A stretch of 64,000 nucleotides of DNA from Plantago major (lineage: Eukaryota; Streptophyta; Magnoliopsida; Lamiales; Plantaginaceae), in NCBI GenBank assembly GCA_026545765.1, contig CM048842.1, forward strand, positions 21,230,667 through 21,294,666. Direction: 5' to 3'. Shown piece by piece: positions 10,238 to 22,401 of this stretch. The notes beneath the pieces were generated by a model. That model did not search any database. It was not told the origin of the DNA and worked only from the letters and a program-made list of their open reading frames with translations. A program made the translations under genes and the position numbers. The first letter of the stretch is position 1, and each line of letters begins with the position of its first letter.

Positions 10238-12706
10238 ATGTCTCTGAGTGATGCTCCTGTTCTAAAGCCAGAAAACTACGAGAAATGGAAGAACAACATG
10301 ATGCTCCATCTGGAGGCCATTAGTGATGAGATGATCTATGTCATCAAAGAAAGGCCTATCAAAATCATAACTCAAACAAACAGTTCTTGAGGTGTCGATG
10401 GAAGAAAACCTCGAATAAGGAAGATGGAAGCGAGGACATGGTCGCTAGTGATAGTGGTCATGTTGCTCGTGGAAGCATTATATATGAAGACAAGCTAAGA
10501 GAGCTCTGGACATCAAGATGCCAAGAGACAGATTGGATGGTCAAGCTCGTAATATAATCATCGATCGACACACTGAGCACATACAAAGCGTAAACTGGTG
10601 CTAAAGCGGCGAATGTTGCTGGCAATTGATTGAAGAAATCATGCGAATCGAAAACCAAAGAAAACAAGTTCAAAGTTCTTAAATTGAAGTTCCAAAACTT
10701 CAAGCAAGGTCCCACTGAAACTCTGGAAGAACTTGATTTCAGATTTACTACACTTATGATGAGTGATATGGCTGCACTTGGGGAAAGCAACAGATACTCC
10801 CAGCCAGAAAAGATTAAGACTATTGTCAGAAGTCTCAATCACAACTGGGAGCACACTAAATTCTTTTATTTCAACCAAGGAATGCCAAATATTACTCCAG
10901 TAGAGCTCTTCTCTCATCTTGCATCAGAGATTATGAGACAACTCAGAGAGAACAAACAGCTGAGAAGTTGCAAAGTGTTGCTCTAGTCTCTCAAGGTACT
11001 TCTGAAAAGAAAGATACCAAAGACGCATCTGAAGAAAATGCTCTTGCAGTAAAACACATGAATAAATTTGTGAGTCAAGAGATTGAGAGAAGAAAATCTA
11101 AGGAAAAGCTGAAAAAGCATCTTGGCCCAAACTATCATCAGTACAAGAACATTCAACTAAACAACTCTCTGAAGACCCCCATTCAGAAAGGTGTTAGTAC
11201 TGAATCAGCAGAGATAGGAAATGATATCTGCTTCTATTGTCAAAAGCCTGGTCACTTCAAGAGAGATTGCCCTGCTTTAAACAAGCTTAAGACAGGTGAC
11301 AAGAAGGACAGAAGAAATTACAAAAGAAATCAAAGGGCCATACTGACTGAAGAATGGAAGAAGATTCAAATCCAACTTGATGCTCTAGATATTGAGACAG
11401 ATTCTGAAGATGGAGATTTAGATAACTCAAACCTACCATCACCAGAATTGTGTGGAATCACTCACGACGTAATCGACTTCGGCCTTAAGAAGAATGAAAT
11501 GTGTGGAGTTGCTGAGATTGCTGGTCCAGACATCTCCAACATTGAAATGTGTCTTATGGCTGATGAGGTAACTAACATTTCACAGTTTCTGTACTGTGAG
11601 AGTGATGATTGAATTGAGGATCTAGAGTTAATCACGAGTGAATTGGATCGTTATGAGAACGAATTTCTGGAATCACAATCCAAAACCAGAATTCTAGAGG
11701 AAAGCAAAGAAACTCTTGAAAAAGAGGTTTCTGAGCTAACCAGGGTATCTGAGAACAAGAGCGCTGAAATAGCCCTTCTGAAAAGTCAGATATCTGAAAA
11801 TGAAAATTTTGACAAACTAGCCTTGGATGAACTTAATAAGAAAATGATGAAGCTGCTTTCTGAGAATGAGGAACTCCAAAAGAAAGAGCTATCCTTCCAA
11901 TCTTATGCAAAGGCCAGTGACACTCTCACTGAGGTTCAATCCTATCTGAGAGATCCCTCTGAGAAAAGTGGACTTGGACTCGAGGAACAATCGAGTAATT
12001 CATCTCCTCTGAAGAAGAGTGATGAAAGGTTGACATTTGTAAAAAGTCAACAGAATGGTTCTTCAACCACCTATAGCATTGGTCAGAAAGCTAGGGTAGT
12101 TAACAAAGGAAAAGGTGTAGAAACCCAACCTTTGAAAGAACAACAAGTTCACAAGAAACTTGTGGATGAGGTTTCTGAAAAGAAATACAACCCTCAGACA
12201 TGTAACCATCCACATTGCTATATTACTAGGAAAGGAAGAATTGCTGGAATAGGCAATCTGTACCATTTTATGAAAATAAAGATGGTGCAGAAACTAGTAA
12301 GGCTTCTGAAGACCGCATTCAGAATGCCAAAGGTGTTCGAAATGGCATTGGCTATCGTGCTATTGGAAAAGTCCTTTTACAACAATATAAGGAAGGACAA
12401 GAACAATGGCGCAAGGCTGATATTGCATGTAGCAATAAACAGAAGTGGAAGAAATCTCAAGCCACTGAAAAACTGAATGCCAGAGCTAGAAGGAACACGG
12501 CGTAAAGGCTAAGTTCTTTGAAAAGGAACCCCAGAAACCTAGGGTCCAGAAAGCACCAAAGGGAACACCTAGAAACACCCCAAGAAGGAAGATTGAGATC
12601 AAAATTACTGATTCTATTGCTTCTCCTTCTGATAAAGTTAGACAAAAACAAACTCCCAAGAAATTCACTAAAATGTGGATTCCTACTAGAAGAATGTTTA
12701 GTCTAA
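10238..12706 (+). pseudogene. gag: Copia gag, broken (A)
   Basis: Starts at the ATG 10238 (encoding MSLSDAPVLKPENYEKWKNN), with the start position shared by C, D and F. The region to about 10625 is frameshifted. Capsid segments follow at 10630-10986, then a lysine-rich stretch and an intact CCHC zinc knuckle CFYCQKPGHFKRDC (about 11231-11272) in 10968-11612. A stop follows at about 11610 (TGA in GATGATTGA). Next come a coiled coil (11643-12000) and a basic tail rich in Lys/Arg to about 12700. It would bind genomic RNA and form the particle if intact. At least four breaks make it inactive. Confidence 0.85.
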
Positions 12707-13126
12707 GTGGTTCTATCTCTGAGGCAAGAACCTAACTCCTGTTTTGTGCAGAACGCCTCTTGGACTAAGGCTCAATGGCTATTTGATAGTGGATGCGGAA
12801 AGCACATGACAGGAGACAAAGCAAATCTGGTCAATTACAAAGCTTGCAACAATGGACCAGACATCAGATTTTCTGGAGTAGAATTGAATCCCTCTCTAGG
12901 ATTTGGCAACGTCAAATTGGGATCTTTAACAATTACTGACGTATTACATGTTAAGGGTTTGAAATACAATCTATTTAGCATGAGCCAGTTTGCAGACAAG
13001 GGATATACTGTGAAATTCAAAGCAAAGTTTTGCAAACTTATTGACAATGAGTCAAAGCAGACAGTCTTGGTTGCTCGGCGGAAAGGTAGTCTTTATGTTT
13101 CCGATTGGGCATCTGCCACAACTTAA
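12707..13126 (+). pseudogene. pol: Copia protease (A)
   Basis: An aspartic protease of the copia type. The catalytic motif is FDSGCGKHMTGD at about 12781-12816, with Asp-Ser-Gly intact, followed by the conserved LGSLTITDVLHVKGLKYNLF block. The frame ends in a TAA at 13124-13126; F has GAA (Glu) at that position, so this is a point nonsense change separating protease from integrase. Upstream the frame is not joined cleanly to gag. The protease core itself looks intact. Confidence 0.85.
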
Positions 13127-13138
13127 GAATGTCTCCTG

Positions 13139-14660
13139 GTGAGTCAATCTGGTCACACAGAAGAGCATTGGTTATGGCACAAAAGAATGAGTCATTTGAA
13201 CTTCAAAACTCTAAACAAACTTGCCAAGAAAGAGTTAGTGGTTGGCCTTCCCAAAACATCTTTTAGAAAGGATGGTATATGTTCTGCCTGTCAGATGGGG
13301 AAACAATCTAAGATCTCTTTCAAGTCCAAAATCAGACACTCTAGTGTTAGACCACTGCAACTATTACACATGGATCTTTTTGAATCATCTGTAACTAGTT
13401 ATGCCGGAAAGAAGTATGGTCTGGTTGTTGTAGATGACTTCTCAAGATTCACTTGGGTTGTCTTTCTAAAGCACAAATCTGATGCTAGGGTGGAGATACC
13501 AAACTTGCTGAATAAGATTGAAGTCATGAAAAATGACAAAGTATCTGCAATTAGAACAGACTATGGTACTGAGTTTGTCAACCAATACATAAAGGAGTTT
13601 TGTACCAGCAAAGGTATACAACACCAACTTTCCTCTGTAAGAACACCACAACAAAATGGTGTTGCATAAAGGAAAATTAGAACCCTTAAAGAAGCAGCAA
13701 GGACAATGTTGGCTGACACTGAAATAAGTGAAGTTTATTGGGTTGAAGCTGTAAACACAAAGATGCTACACTCGTAATGTATGTTTGATAAACAAACACC
13801 ATGACAAGACCCCTTATGAGCTCTTGGTTGGTAGACCCCCTAATATTAAACATCTGAAAGTGTTTGGTTGTAGATGTTTTGTTCTTAACAATGGAAAAGA
13901 GTATCTAAGAACATTTCAACCAAAGGCAGATGAAGGAGTGTTTCTTGGTTATTCTATGAATAGCAAAGCTTACAGAGTTTACAACAAAAGAACAAAGAAG
14001 ATTGAAGAGTCAGTTCATGTTGTATTCTATGAAGAAAGCAAGAAATCACCCCTTGATGATGAACTCTCAGAAAGGTTCAAGGAACTAATGATAAAGGATT
14101 CTGAAGAAGAACCCTCAGAAAGGAAAAACATCATTGTGGAAAGAGAGGATGACTCTGACGAAGAAAAGCATGAAATGCCTAGTAACCAGATGATTCTCGA
14201 CATGATGAAGAATTTCCTATGAGAATTCCGAAATGGAATCAAGATGTTCATCGAGAGCTAACTCGAAATGACCTCTCCGACAGTGCATGTCCTGAAAGCT
14301 CACACTGAGCAAGTGTCAGACATTCACCGCCCTTCTGAGGTGCAAAATGTCATAGATACTGAAGAAGTATCAAGTCATAATCATAGTGATTCACATTCAA
14401 ATCACATAGATGTTGACCCTACTAGCCCTAAACCCATGATGAGATGGATCAAGGATCATCCTGCAAAAGACGTGATTGGACCAATCAATCAAGGTGTTAG
14501 GACTAGGAGAGCAATAGCTGAAAATGCTAATTCTCTCTTTGGATGTTTTATCTCAAACATTGAACCAAAAACTATAGAAGAAGCCTTAAGAGACCAAGAC
14601 TGGATCTCAGCAATGCAAGAAGAGTTGGATCAGTTTGAAGAAACAAAGTCTGGAAACTAG
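13139..14660 (+). pseudogene. pol: Copia integrase, broken (A)
   Basis: An N-terminal HHCC zinc domain ([10 protein letters not shown]...CSACQMGK, about 13170-13305), then the catalytic core with the first Asp in HMDLFESS and the second in IRTDYGTE. The third catalytic residue, the Glu in the GVAER motif of F, is a TAA stop here (13667-13669), so the active site is destroyed exactly there. A frameshift near 13760 and another near 14220 break the rest. The C-terminal acidic linker (about 14050-14600) leads to RT. Non-functional. Confidence 0.9.
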
Positions 14661-14683
14661 TTCAATTTGTAGAAGGAATATCT

Positions 14684-16068
14684 GTGATTGGAACTAAGTG
14701 GGTTTTCAGAAACAAGATGAATGAATCTGGTGAAATAACCAGAAACAAAGCAAGGTTGGTTGCCAAGGGATTCACCCAGACTGAAGGTTTAGATTTTGAT
14801 GAGTCATATGCACCGGTTGCCAGATTGGATGCAATAAGACTCTTTCTGGCCTTCGCAGCTCATAAAGACTTTAAAGTTTATCAGATGGATGTCAAAAGTG
14901 CATTCTTGAATGGTGAACTTGCTGAGGAAGTCTATGTTGAACAACCACCTGGTTTTGAAGTTTCCTCAGAAAGTAGAATGGTCTACAAGCTACAGAAAGC
15001 TCTATATGGACTGAAACAGTCTCCAAGAAAATGGTATGACACTATGGCTAAATACCTTCTGGAAAGTGGTTTCAAGAAAGGTGAAGTTGATAAAACTTCA
15101 TTTACTTTGAACCATGATGGGAAACTATTCTTAGTTCAAGTATATGTTGATGACATCATATTTGGATCTAAGGAAAAGCAACTTTGTGATGACTTTGCAA
15201 ATCTCATGAAAAGTAAGTTCGAGATGAGCATGATGGGAGAATTGAACTATTTCCTAGGATTGCAAGTCAAGCAACTCAATGATGGAATATTCATTAGTCG
15301 GACAAAGTATGCAAAAGACATGCTCACAAAGTTCAATCTTAAGCCTTCTGAAAAGAATGCTAAGATACCTATGAGTATAGGAACCAAGATGACCTATACT
15401 GAATCAGATAAGAGTGTTGATGAACACAAGTATAGGAAATTGATAGGTTCACTACTCTATATGCAGTTGGAGTGTGTGCTAGATTTCAAACAAATCCAAT
15501 GCAATCACACTACAACATTGCTATGAAAATATTAAGGTATGTGAAAGGTACAGTAGATGTAGGTTTGTGGTATCCTAAAGAAAGTGGATTGAGTTTGGCT
15601 GGTTACTCAGATGCTGATTATGCTGGATCAATGCTTGATAGGAAAAGTACCTCATGAACTTGTCAGTTTCTGGGAACTAGACTTATCTCGTGGTTTAGCA
15701 AGAAACAAAACTCAATTGCAACTTCTACCACAGAGGCTGAATATATTGCTGCTGGTTGTTGTGCAACACAAATTCTGTGGATTCAACAACAACTCAGAGA
15801 TTATGGACTCAATGAAGAGAAAACTCCCATTTTCTGTGATAACACAAGTGCTATTGCAATCACACAGAACCCCAAGTTCCATGCCAGAACAAAGCACATT
15901 GATGCTAGACACCACTTCATCAGAGACCATGTTCAAAAAGGCAATATAGAGATACTCAAGATTGGCACAGAAGACCAACTTGCAGATATCTTCACCAAGC
16001 CCCTACAAGAAAGCCGGTTCTTGACCTTAAGACATAATCTTGGGTTGATAGAGTTTCCTAAGGACTGA
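14684..16068 (+). pseudogene. pol: Copia reverse transcriptase and RNase H (A)
   Basis: The RT palm begins [16 protein letters not shown] and carries [12 protein letters not shown] with the first catalytic Asp and [10 protein letters not shown] with the Asp pair (about 15145-15175). The frame breaks near 15465 inside the conserved LLY segment joining RT to RNase H, where A lacks sequence that F retains. RNase H continues as 15472-15657 (GYSDADYAG with the catalytic Asp), has a TGA at 15655-15657, and goes on in another frame to the TGA at 16066-16068 (FTKPLQESRF). RT alone looks intact. Confidence 0.9.
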
Positions 16069-16993
16069 AAAATGTCCTGAATCTCTAAAGTCTGAGTAAG
16101 CAAGGTAGAAAAGAAGTAGGCCTCTGAGAACATGCTCTCAGAAAGCCAAGTTGTTAAGAAGTGATGCAAAGGTTTCTGAGTAGCAACACTCAGAAAGGCA
16201 AAACATTTCTGGAACGGGTATCCAGAAAGGCAAAGGTTGGTACACACTCAATGAGTAAATAAGACTAGAACTTACTTACTAAGAGTGGGTCAAATACATT
16301 CAAACAACTGAAGTTTTTGATTCTTGAATTCAGGAAACTATTTAGTCATAAGGCAAAAGACAGATAAAGCCCGAAAAACATATGTTCTGGGAGTCAAACA
16401 TGTCCAATGTCTTGTATTTTTGCCATTTTCATGATAAATAATATAAAGATAAGGACTTGATACTCAGAATGATAAAGTTCAAACGATTGAGTGTTCTTAC
16501 TCTTTACTAAGTGACATAATGAATGTAGCATATTAAAAATCCGTCAAGTCGGCACTTTACCATTTGTTGATTGATATCATTACAAGATATTAAATATAAG
16601 CACTTGATGTATAAACGTTTGATCTCAATGGCTGAGATTAAAACAAAGCAAGTAATGTCTGTTTAGAAATTCAGACGTGGCCCACTAAGCATTTAATGAG
16701 AAACGTGTGTGATACCACGCCTATGCAGATACAATGACACACATTCATACTCAGTTATATGTATTTTGTATGTACGTTTTGTCTGCTATATATATAGGAA
16801 TTGGGCAAAATACAAACACGTTTACCTAATCCGAAATTTCAAACTTGCATCAAAATAGCAAAACCTCTCAAGTTTTCTGCAAAACTTCTTCTGCAATTCA
16901 ACTTCTTGTGCTTAGTCTTCTGAAAAGATAGACTAATCTCGATTATTCTTGCAAAACCCATCCAGAACACTCACCAAAGACTCTATATAAGAG
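16069..16993 (+). promoter_or_regulatory. pol-to-extra-gene spacer with hairpins and TATA box (A)
   Basis: No coding frame is seen. It holds a stem TCTGAG...CTCAGA (16123-16142) and an 8-base stem TTTCTGAG/CTCAGAAA (16173-16196). Promoter-like features follow: GTGGCCCAC near 16680 (a TCP/site II-type sequence) and TATATATATAG at 16787-16797, then about 190 bases of A/C-rich leader before the extra gene's ATG at 16994. The same arrangement exists in copia F. An internal promoter is inference from layout only. Confidence 0.5.
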
Positions 16994-18581
16994 ATGGGAC
17001 CAAAGAAGATGACCACCAAGAACCCTAAGGTCAAGATCATCGCTCCTCAAAAAGCAAGGAGGAAAAGAACTCAAGGTGTTGAATAAACGCCTTCTAGGAG
17101 AGTTTACCCCTTCTGACTGGAATCCAAGTCACAAGATGAATTGGGGAGCTCCTCTTGTGAAGAAATATGTTTCTGCAGTCATTTCTTCAAAAGCAGATAG
17201 AAAACTGATATTGGGAATGTTGAAAAGTTTCCATATCTACAATTTTCTGTGTGCTGCACCCAGTGGACTATCCACACTGGATGTGTTGGAATTCTACAAC
17301 AACTCCAAAATCTTCACAAAAGTTGTGAATGATGTAGAAGAGAAGTACATGCAGACTGAAGTTCAAGGACAAGAAATTGTCCTAGACTGCAAGACTTTCT
17401 GCAACTTATTCCGATTGAAAAATCGAGGAACAATCGACGACATCAACATCAGGGATGCCTCCATGATTCAAAGTGTTAAGGAGCTATTTGAGGCAATCCA
17501 GATTGAAAATGCAAAGGGTTGCCCAACAAACTTTGTTCTGAAAGCCATCAGAACCAGTCATCTCCAGAAACACTGAGTATTTTGCTCTCATTCGTCCGTT
17601 ACTTTGATGGCAACAAAGGTGGAGTAGACCAGATAAGCATGGAGAGATGGATGATGATGCATCTTCCTAATAAGAAGCATGAAGGTGAAACCCACTTTAA
17701 TTGGGGAAGTACGCCTCAACAAATTTCATGGGCACATTGAGGAATTTGAGCCTAAAATCATCAATGGCCTTCTTTGAGACAAAGGCCAATATGCATTTTG
17801 GTCTCGTAATGCTACATTCGAAACAATGGGAATAACTCTCGAAGAGACAAGAAATCCTACCACCAACTCCTTTTCGACATGCCTTTGAAGAAAAGGAGAA
17901 AATTGTCACGAGAAAGCTCGAAAAGAGGCGTAAGAGCTTGAAGTCGCCAAAGAAGGTGAAGAGGTCTCTGAGCAAGCTCTTGCTCAACCGCCAGTTGCCA
18001 AGAGAAAGAGGACTCAAAGCAAGAGAGCTTCTAAGTCCCAAAGTGTACAAAAAGCACAACCTTCTGGAGACAAGATCTCAGAAGATGTTGTTCGGCCAGA
18101 AAAGCAACACCAGAAAACCCCAAGAATTCTGAGACAGGCTGCTCCAGAAATCTCCAGAGATGATAGAAATATCATAGATGGGTCACCCCAATCTGACAAA
18201 GGACTCTGATGATGATGTAGTACTTACACAAGTATTCAAAAAATCCAGGATTCAGACCCATGGAGGAGCATCAAGCTCAGCCCCTCAGAAAGAAAGGAGC
18301 CCCTCTATCCAGCAGGAAGAAGAAGGCCTGGATGAGGAAGATAGAGTGATGGAAGATGTTGACATTGCTTCCACATTCACAATGCCAACACTTAATGTGG
18401 CTGAAGAAAACCCTGTTCTTGAACAGGTTCCTCAACCTTCTGAGAGAGCTCAACTCTCAGAAAGAGATCAAACTGAGATGGAGACTCAGAAAGATATTGT
18501 AGAGGAGACCAACAATGAGCAAAGAGAGGTCAGGAAACTCCACTAGTCCAAGAGACCCAAACTCAGCCTGACTCTATTCAG

Positions 18582-18657
18582 GTAACAAAAGTAGTTTGTA
18601 TCTAACTTGTCAACATTAAAATGTTAACTTGTTACTCATAAGCTTCATTTGTTACAG
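18582..18657 (+). other. Intron 1 of extra gene (A), absent in F
   Basis: 76 bases, GTAACA...TTACAG, with an in-frame TAA. Exon sequence CAG|GCC is joined without it in F at 49372/49373. It is a phase 0 intron. Confidence 0.8.
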
Positions 18658-18870
18658 GCCAACCTGGAGACACAATTTCAAGGGGAAGAAAACTTGTCCA
18701 CTCCCTTGAATCAAGAAGAGGTTACTCCAACCTCAGAACATCAAGAAGAGCCTGTTCCACAGGCTACAACTGAGAAAGTAGTGGAGGTGGAACCAACATC
18801 CCAACACCAAGAGTTTCCAGAGGCTGAAAAGCACTCTGAGGAAATAGTTACTGAGCCTTCTGTTGAGAAG

Positions 18871-18948
18871 GTAAGTATCAGTAAACTTTCCTTAAGAAAA
18901 TTTTGGTAAAATTCACTACTTAATCAATATGTTTGTTCTATCTTACAG
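18871..18948 (+). other. Intron 2 of extra gene (A)
   Basis: 78 bases, GTAAGT...CTTACAG, T-rich, with an in-frame TAA. It lies between GAGAAG and GCTCAA codons and is present in F at the same place. Confidence 0.8.
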
Positions 18949-19090
18949 GCTCAATTAGAAGAACACTTGGACGGAGAGAATGTGATCTTATCTCCTCCAA
19001 GAGAAACTAAAACCGCCAAGAAGCGATTCAGAGAAAACGCCCCAAATCCCAAGGTTTCGAGAAAATGCCACTGAGCTTCCTCACTTGGAA

Positions 19091-19167
19091 GTAAGTGAAG
19101 TCTCAGAAAGCACTTTTCCATCTATCTTTTCATAATGCTTCTAAACATATTTGATTGTAATTCTCAG
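19091..19167 (+). other. Intron 3 of extra gene (A)
   Basis: 77 bases, GTAAGT...TTCTCAG, with an in-frame TAA. It lies between TTGGAA and GTTCAA and is shared with F. Confidence 0.75.
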
Positions 19168-21978
19168 GTTCAATCAGAAAGAAAGGATGCTGGGGATCAG
19201 ACTTCTCCTCACATCAAGGTATCTGAGGCCTCTATGCCCAAACAAGTAGAAGTCCAAGCAAATGAGCCCAATGTTTCTACACAGGCTCAAAGTCTAGTGC
19301 CACTCAACTTACTCCAAGCCTTTAAGAAGCACACTCTCAAGAAACATCTAAAGTGCTTGAATAATGGCGTAAACCCGTAAAGCCCGATCTTTCTGAAATT
19401 GCAAGAGTAATTGACATCCCAGAAAAAAGGGCCATAGCAATCATTCTGGAAGACCATATCCATGCTATGTTTCCCACAGAATCATATTCTTTTGCCACTC
19501 TGATGGATGATAACTTCTTAAATGAAGTAGCACAAAGACTCCTAGCAGACTTTCAAGCTGCTGATGCTCAAACCCAAGAGCAGATGGTGACCCATCCCGC
19601 TTGCCCAAAGAAGCTCACAACCTACCCTTCTGAGCAAGAAGAAGTAAATGGGAGGATGATCACACTTCCTAATGTGATCAACCTGGTTTCTGAAGATGAG
19701 GAGGAAACTGATGAGAATGACTACCAAGAACCTCCTTCTGAGCATCCAAGTCAAGAAGACAAGAAAAAGGATGATGATGATGATGATCAGAATGATGATC
19801 CCCAACCTGGAAACGGCGGGATTCAGAAAGTTAGCAAAGGAAGTGCAGAAAAGGCTACTCCTTCCAATACTCAGAAAGCCCCATCATCATCACCACCAAA
19901 GTCTCATCAAAATACCCAACAGTAACAAGACACAATTGAAGAAATCACAGCCACTGAGTTCAGGATTGAACAACTCAGATTTAAGTTGGAAGAGGAGAAG
20001 AGAATCAACTTAGAGTGTCAAGCTCTTATTGAAGAAAAGGAAGCCAAACTTGCAAAGCTCAGAGAAGCTAATGCTAAGGAACTGGCAATCCTAGATGAGC
20101 AAAGGTTGTTGAAAAATGCCATCGTTGTCACTGCTGCTGAGATAGATGCCATGGATGACAATGATGATGAAGAGAATTATGCTAAGGCTGCATCAGAAAG
20201 ACCTTCTACTTCTCAGAAGGCCAGCATACTCAAAGGTAAACAAAAGATTGCCATTCTGCAAACAATCCAAGAAAAGGATTATGAGAGTGATGCTGAAATA
20301 AACCCAAACATGATCTCCCAAGCAGAAGATGAGAGGCTAATCACTAAGGAAAAGCTAGCCCTTCTGGCTCCTCAAATTTTCTCTGCTCCAGGTGCTTCAA
20401 GAAGTGATGAGCACAGGTCAAGAACAGCTGTTTTCTTGGAACTAAGAGACAGACTTGTTGCTCCAAACAACCAAGTCCTACAGTCAGTCCCAAAAGAGAT
20501 GAAAGAACTGGCTGCTGCATTGCTAAATAGAGCAACCAGCATAGCTCTCTCTCAGAAAGACTTAGCTCTGATCAGGGAAGCAGACTGCAACAATGCCAAT
20601 CAAGCACTAGCAGATGCTACTTATACTACTCAACAAGCCGAGGCTATTCTAAGGCCTCTTGAAGAGCACAACAGAAAAGAGCAACTGTTGGTTAGGCAAA
20701 ACAAGGACATGAAAGAAGAAATCCAAGAATTGGTCAAGGTGCATAACAACCTCCAGAAGAATTTTGAATCACTCTCTGAAGCTTATGCTATCATGAGTCA
20801 GTCATCCATGACTAAGGGGGAAGGAGAGATGCCTCAGAAAGGCAGAGGAAGAAAAAGAAAACAATCAAATCTCCCCTCCTCAAGTCAACTAGTCATTAAG
20901 GACACCCCTGCTGAAGAAGTTGTTCCAGATCAACCAACCAGAAAGCTGAGAAGTATGGTCACTAGGGGCACCAAGTCCCTTAGGATCTCAGATGGGAACA
21001 ACCAGAAAGCTTCTGAAGAAGAAAATCAAGAAGAAGGTGAGGTAAGAGGTCAAGAGAGCTGCAAGCCTCACAACTGGAACATCAATGATGATGATGAGGA
21101 TGAATCTGATACTGATGAATATCCACTTCACAAAATAAGAAGGCAAGCAAGCCCCTTACAACCTCCTCTCGGCAAAGAAGCCATTAGCAGCCGTAACCTG
21201 CTCGACATACCAAGTCAATTCAAGGGACTTCCACCAAGACAAATTTCAAGGTGAAGAAAGAGTCACAGGATCTCCTGACAGAAGGCCACCTAACAGAAAG
21301 GCTAGAAGGGATATTCAGTTTGGTAGAGCAAATAAAGAAACTCATCAAGAAAAGCCAACTGATGCCCACATTGAGTATGTGAAGACCAGTAATGAAGAGT
21401 CTTCATATAGGTGCATTCTGAACAAGAAAGGGTATTGGATTCTGGAACTGCAACATCTACTTGTCAATGATAAGTTTCCAACTCCCATCTTCAACCAGAT
21501 CCTAAAATGGAGTGAAGGCAAGCCAAATTTGCTAAAACATGAGCACCTTCATGCCTGGCTAAACTTTGAGGTTGAAAAGAGAAATGATGCCAGAAAGATG
21601 GACCTTTCTTTTCCTTGTCCTTACCCCAAGCCAGAAGATGTGCACAAGACAAGAAAACTGGATGGTAGCTACAGCAAGCAGAACAAGCTAGGTGTTCATC
21701 CCTATGAGTCATTCTACATGACAAAGGATGAATATCTGGATGATATTCACTATCTGGAAGAAATATACAAGTATTTCAACCTATCTGAGCTACAAGTAGA
21801 CCATGCCTGGGTCTGGGGAAAATACTACTGGGTGAAACACTTTCTGAAGAAAAACTACAATATTGGCAAGAGTTACCATGAAATTTGTATCTTATCCAAA
21901 AAGACAGAACTTTATGTCAGAAGGATACTTTATGACTATGTCCAAGAATGCAGAAAAGTGGATGATTATGTCAACTGA

Positions 21979-22401
21979 TCCAGAAAGGGTGCTGAAGAAC
22001 TTGAGGTTTCTGAACCTAAGTTATTTTTGAAGACTTGAAGACTCGTATCTTAGAATAGAGCTTGGACTCTCTTGTTGTTCTAATTTACTTAGTTTGTTTT
22101 ATTACTTTTTGTAATCTTGCAAATTGTTTCTGAAATTCTCTATTTGTAAAAGTTGCATCTCATTCTGTAATCTGTACCTATCTGAAGATCATACTATCAG
22201 ATACACTCTAATAGATGATAACTTATCAGCAAAGGTCACTTCTTGTGATTTGGTTGATGTTTACTTTCTGCACTTAATTCAACTAAAATTGAATATCATT
22301 TGAAATGATTAAGTGGCGGATTGTTTTCTCTTCCAGGATTACAACTTTGTAATAGGACTTTAAAAGATAGTCATGGATGACTGATCAAAAAGGGGGAAAT
22401 T
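21979..22401 (+). other. 3' untranslated region and polypurine tract (A)
   Basis: Non-coding, T-rich sequence after the extra gene's stop. It ends in AAAAAGGGGGAAA (22387-22399), the polypurine tract that would prime plus-strand DNA, two bases before the 3' LTR. Confidence 0.85.

Larger units (their letters stand above)
16994..21978 (+). pseudogene. Sirevirus-type extra gene (env-like position), broken (A)
   Basis: The ATG at 16994 lies in AGAGATGGGACC, as in F (AGAGATGGCACC). Domains in order: a basic start; a globular N-terminal region (17076-17900, LILGMLKSFHIYNFL and LEFYNNSKIFTKVVND); an acidic, Glu/Gln/Pro-rich linker crossed by three short introns (18582-19167); a second folded part near 19290-19560; an Asp/Glu-rich segment (19690-19800); a long coiled coil (19986-20830); a basic KGRGRKRKQ nuclear-signal-like motif (about 20838-20865); an acidic stretch; and a Trp/Tyr-rich C-terminal domain (21379-21978). 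I see no signal peptide or membrane helix. Frameshifts occur near 17050, 17570, 17710, 19080, 19375 and 21250. Its position matches the env-like ORF of Sireviruses; the function is unknown. Confidence 0.8.
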
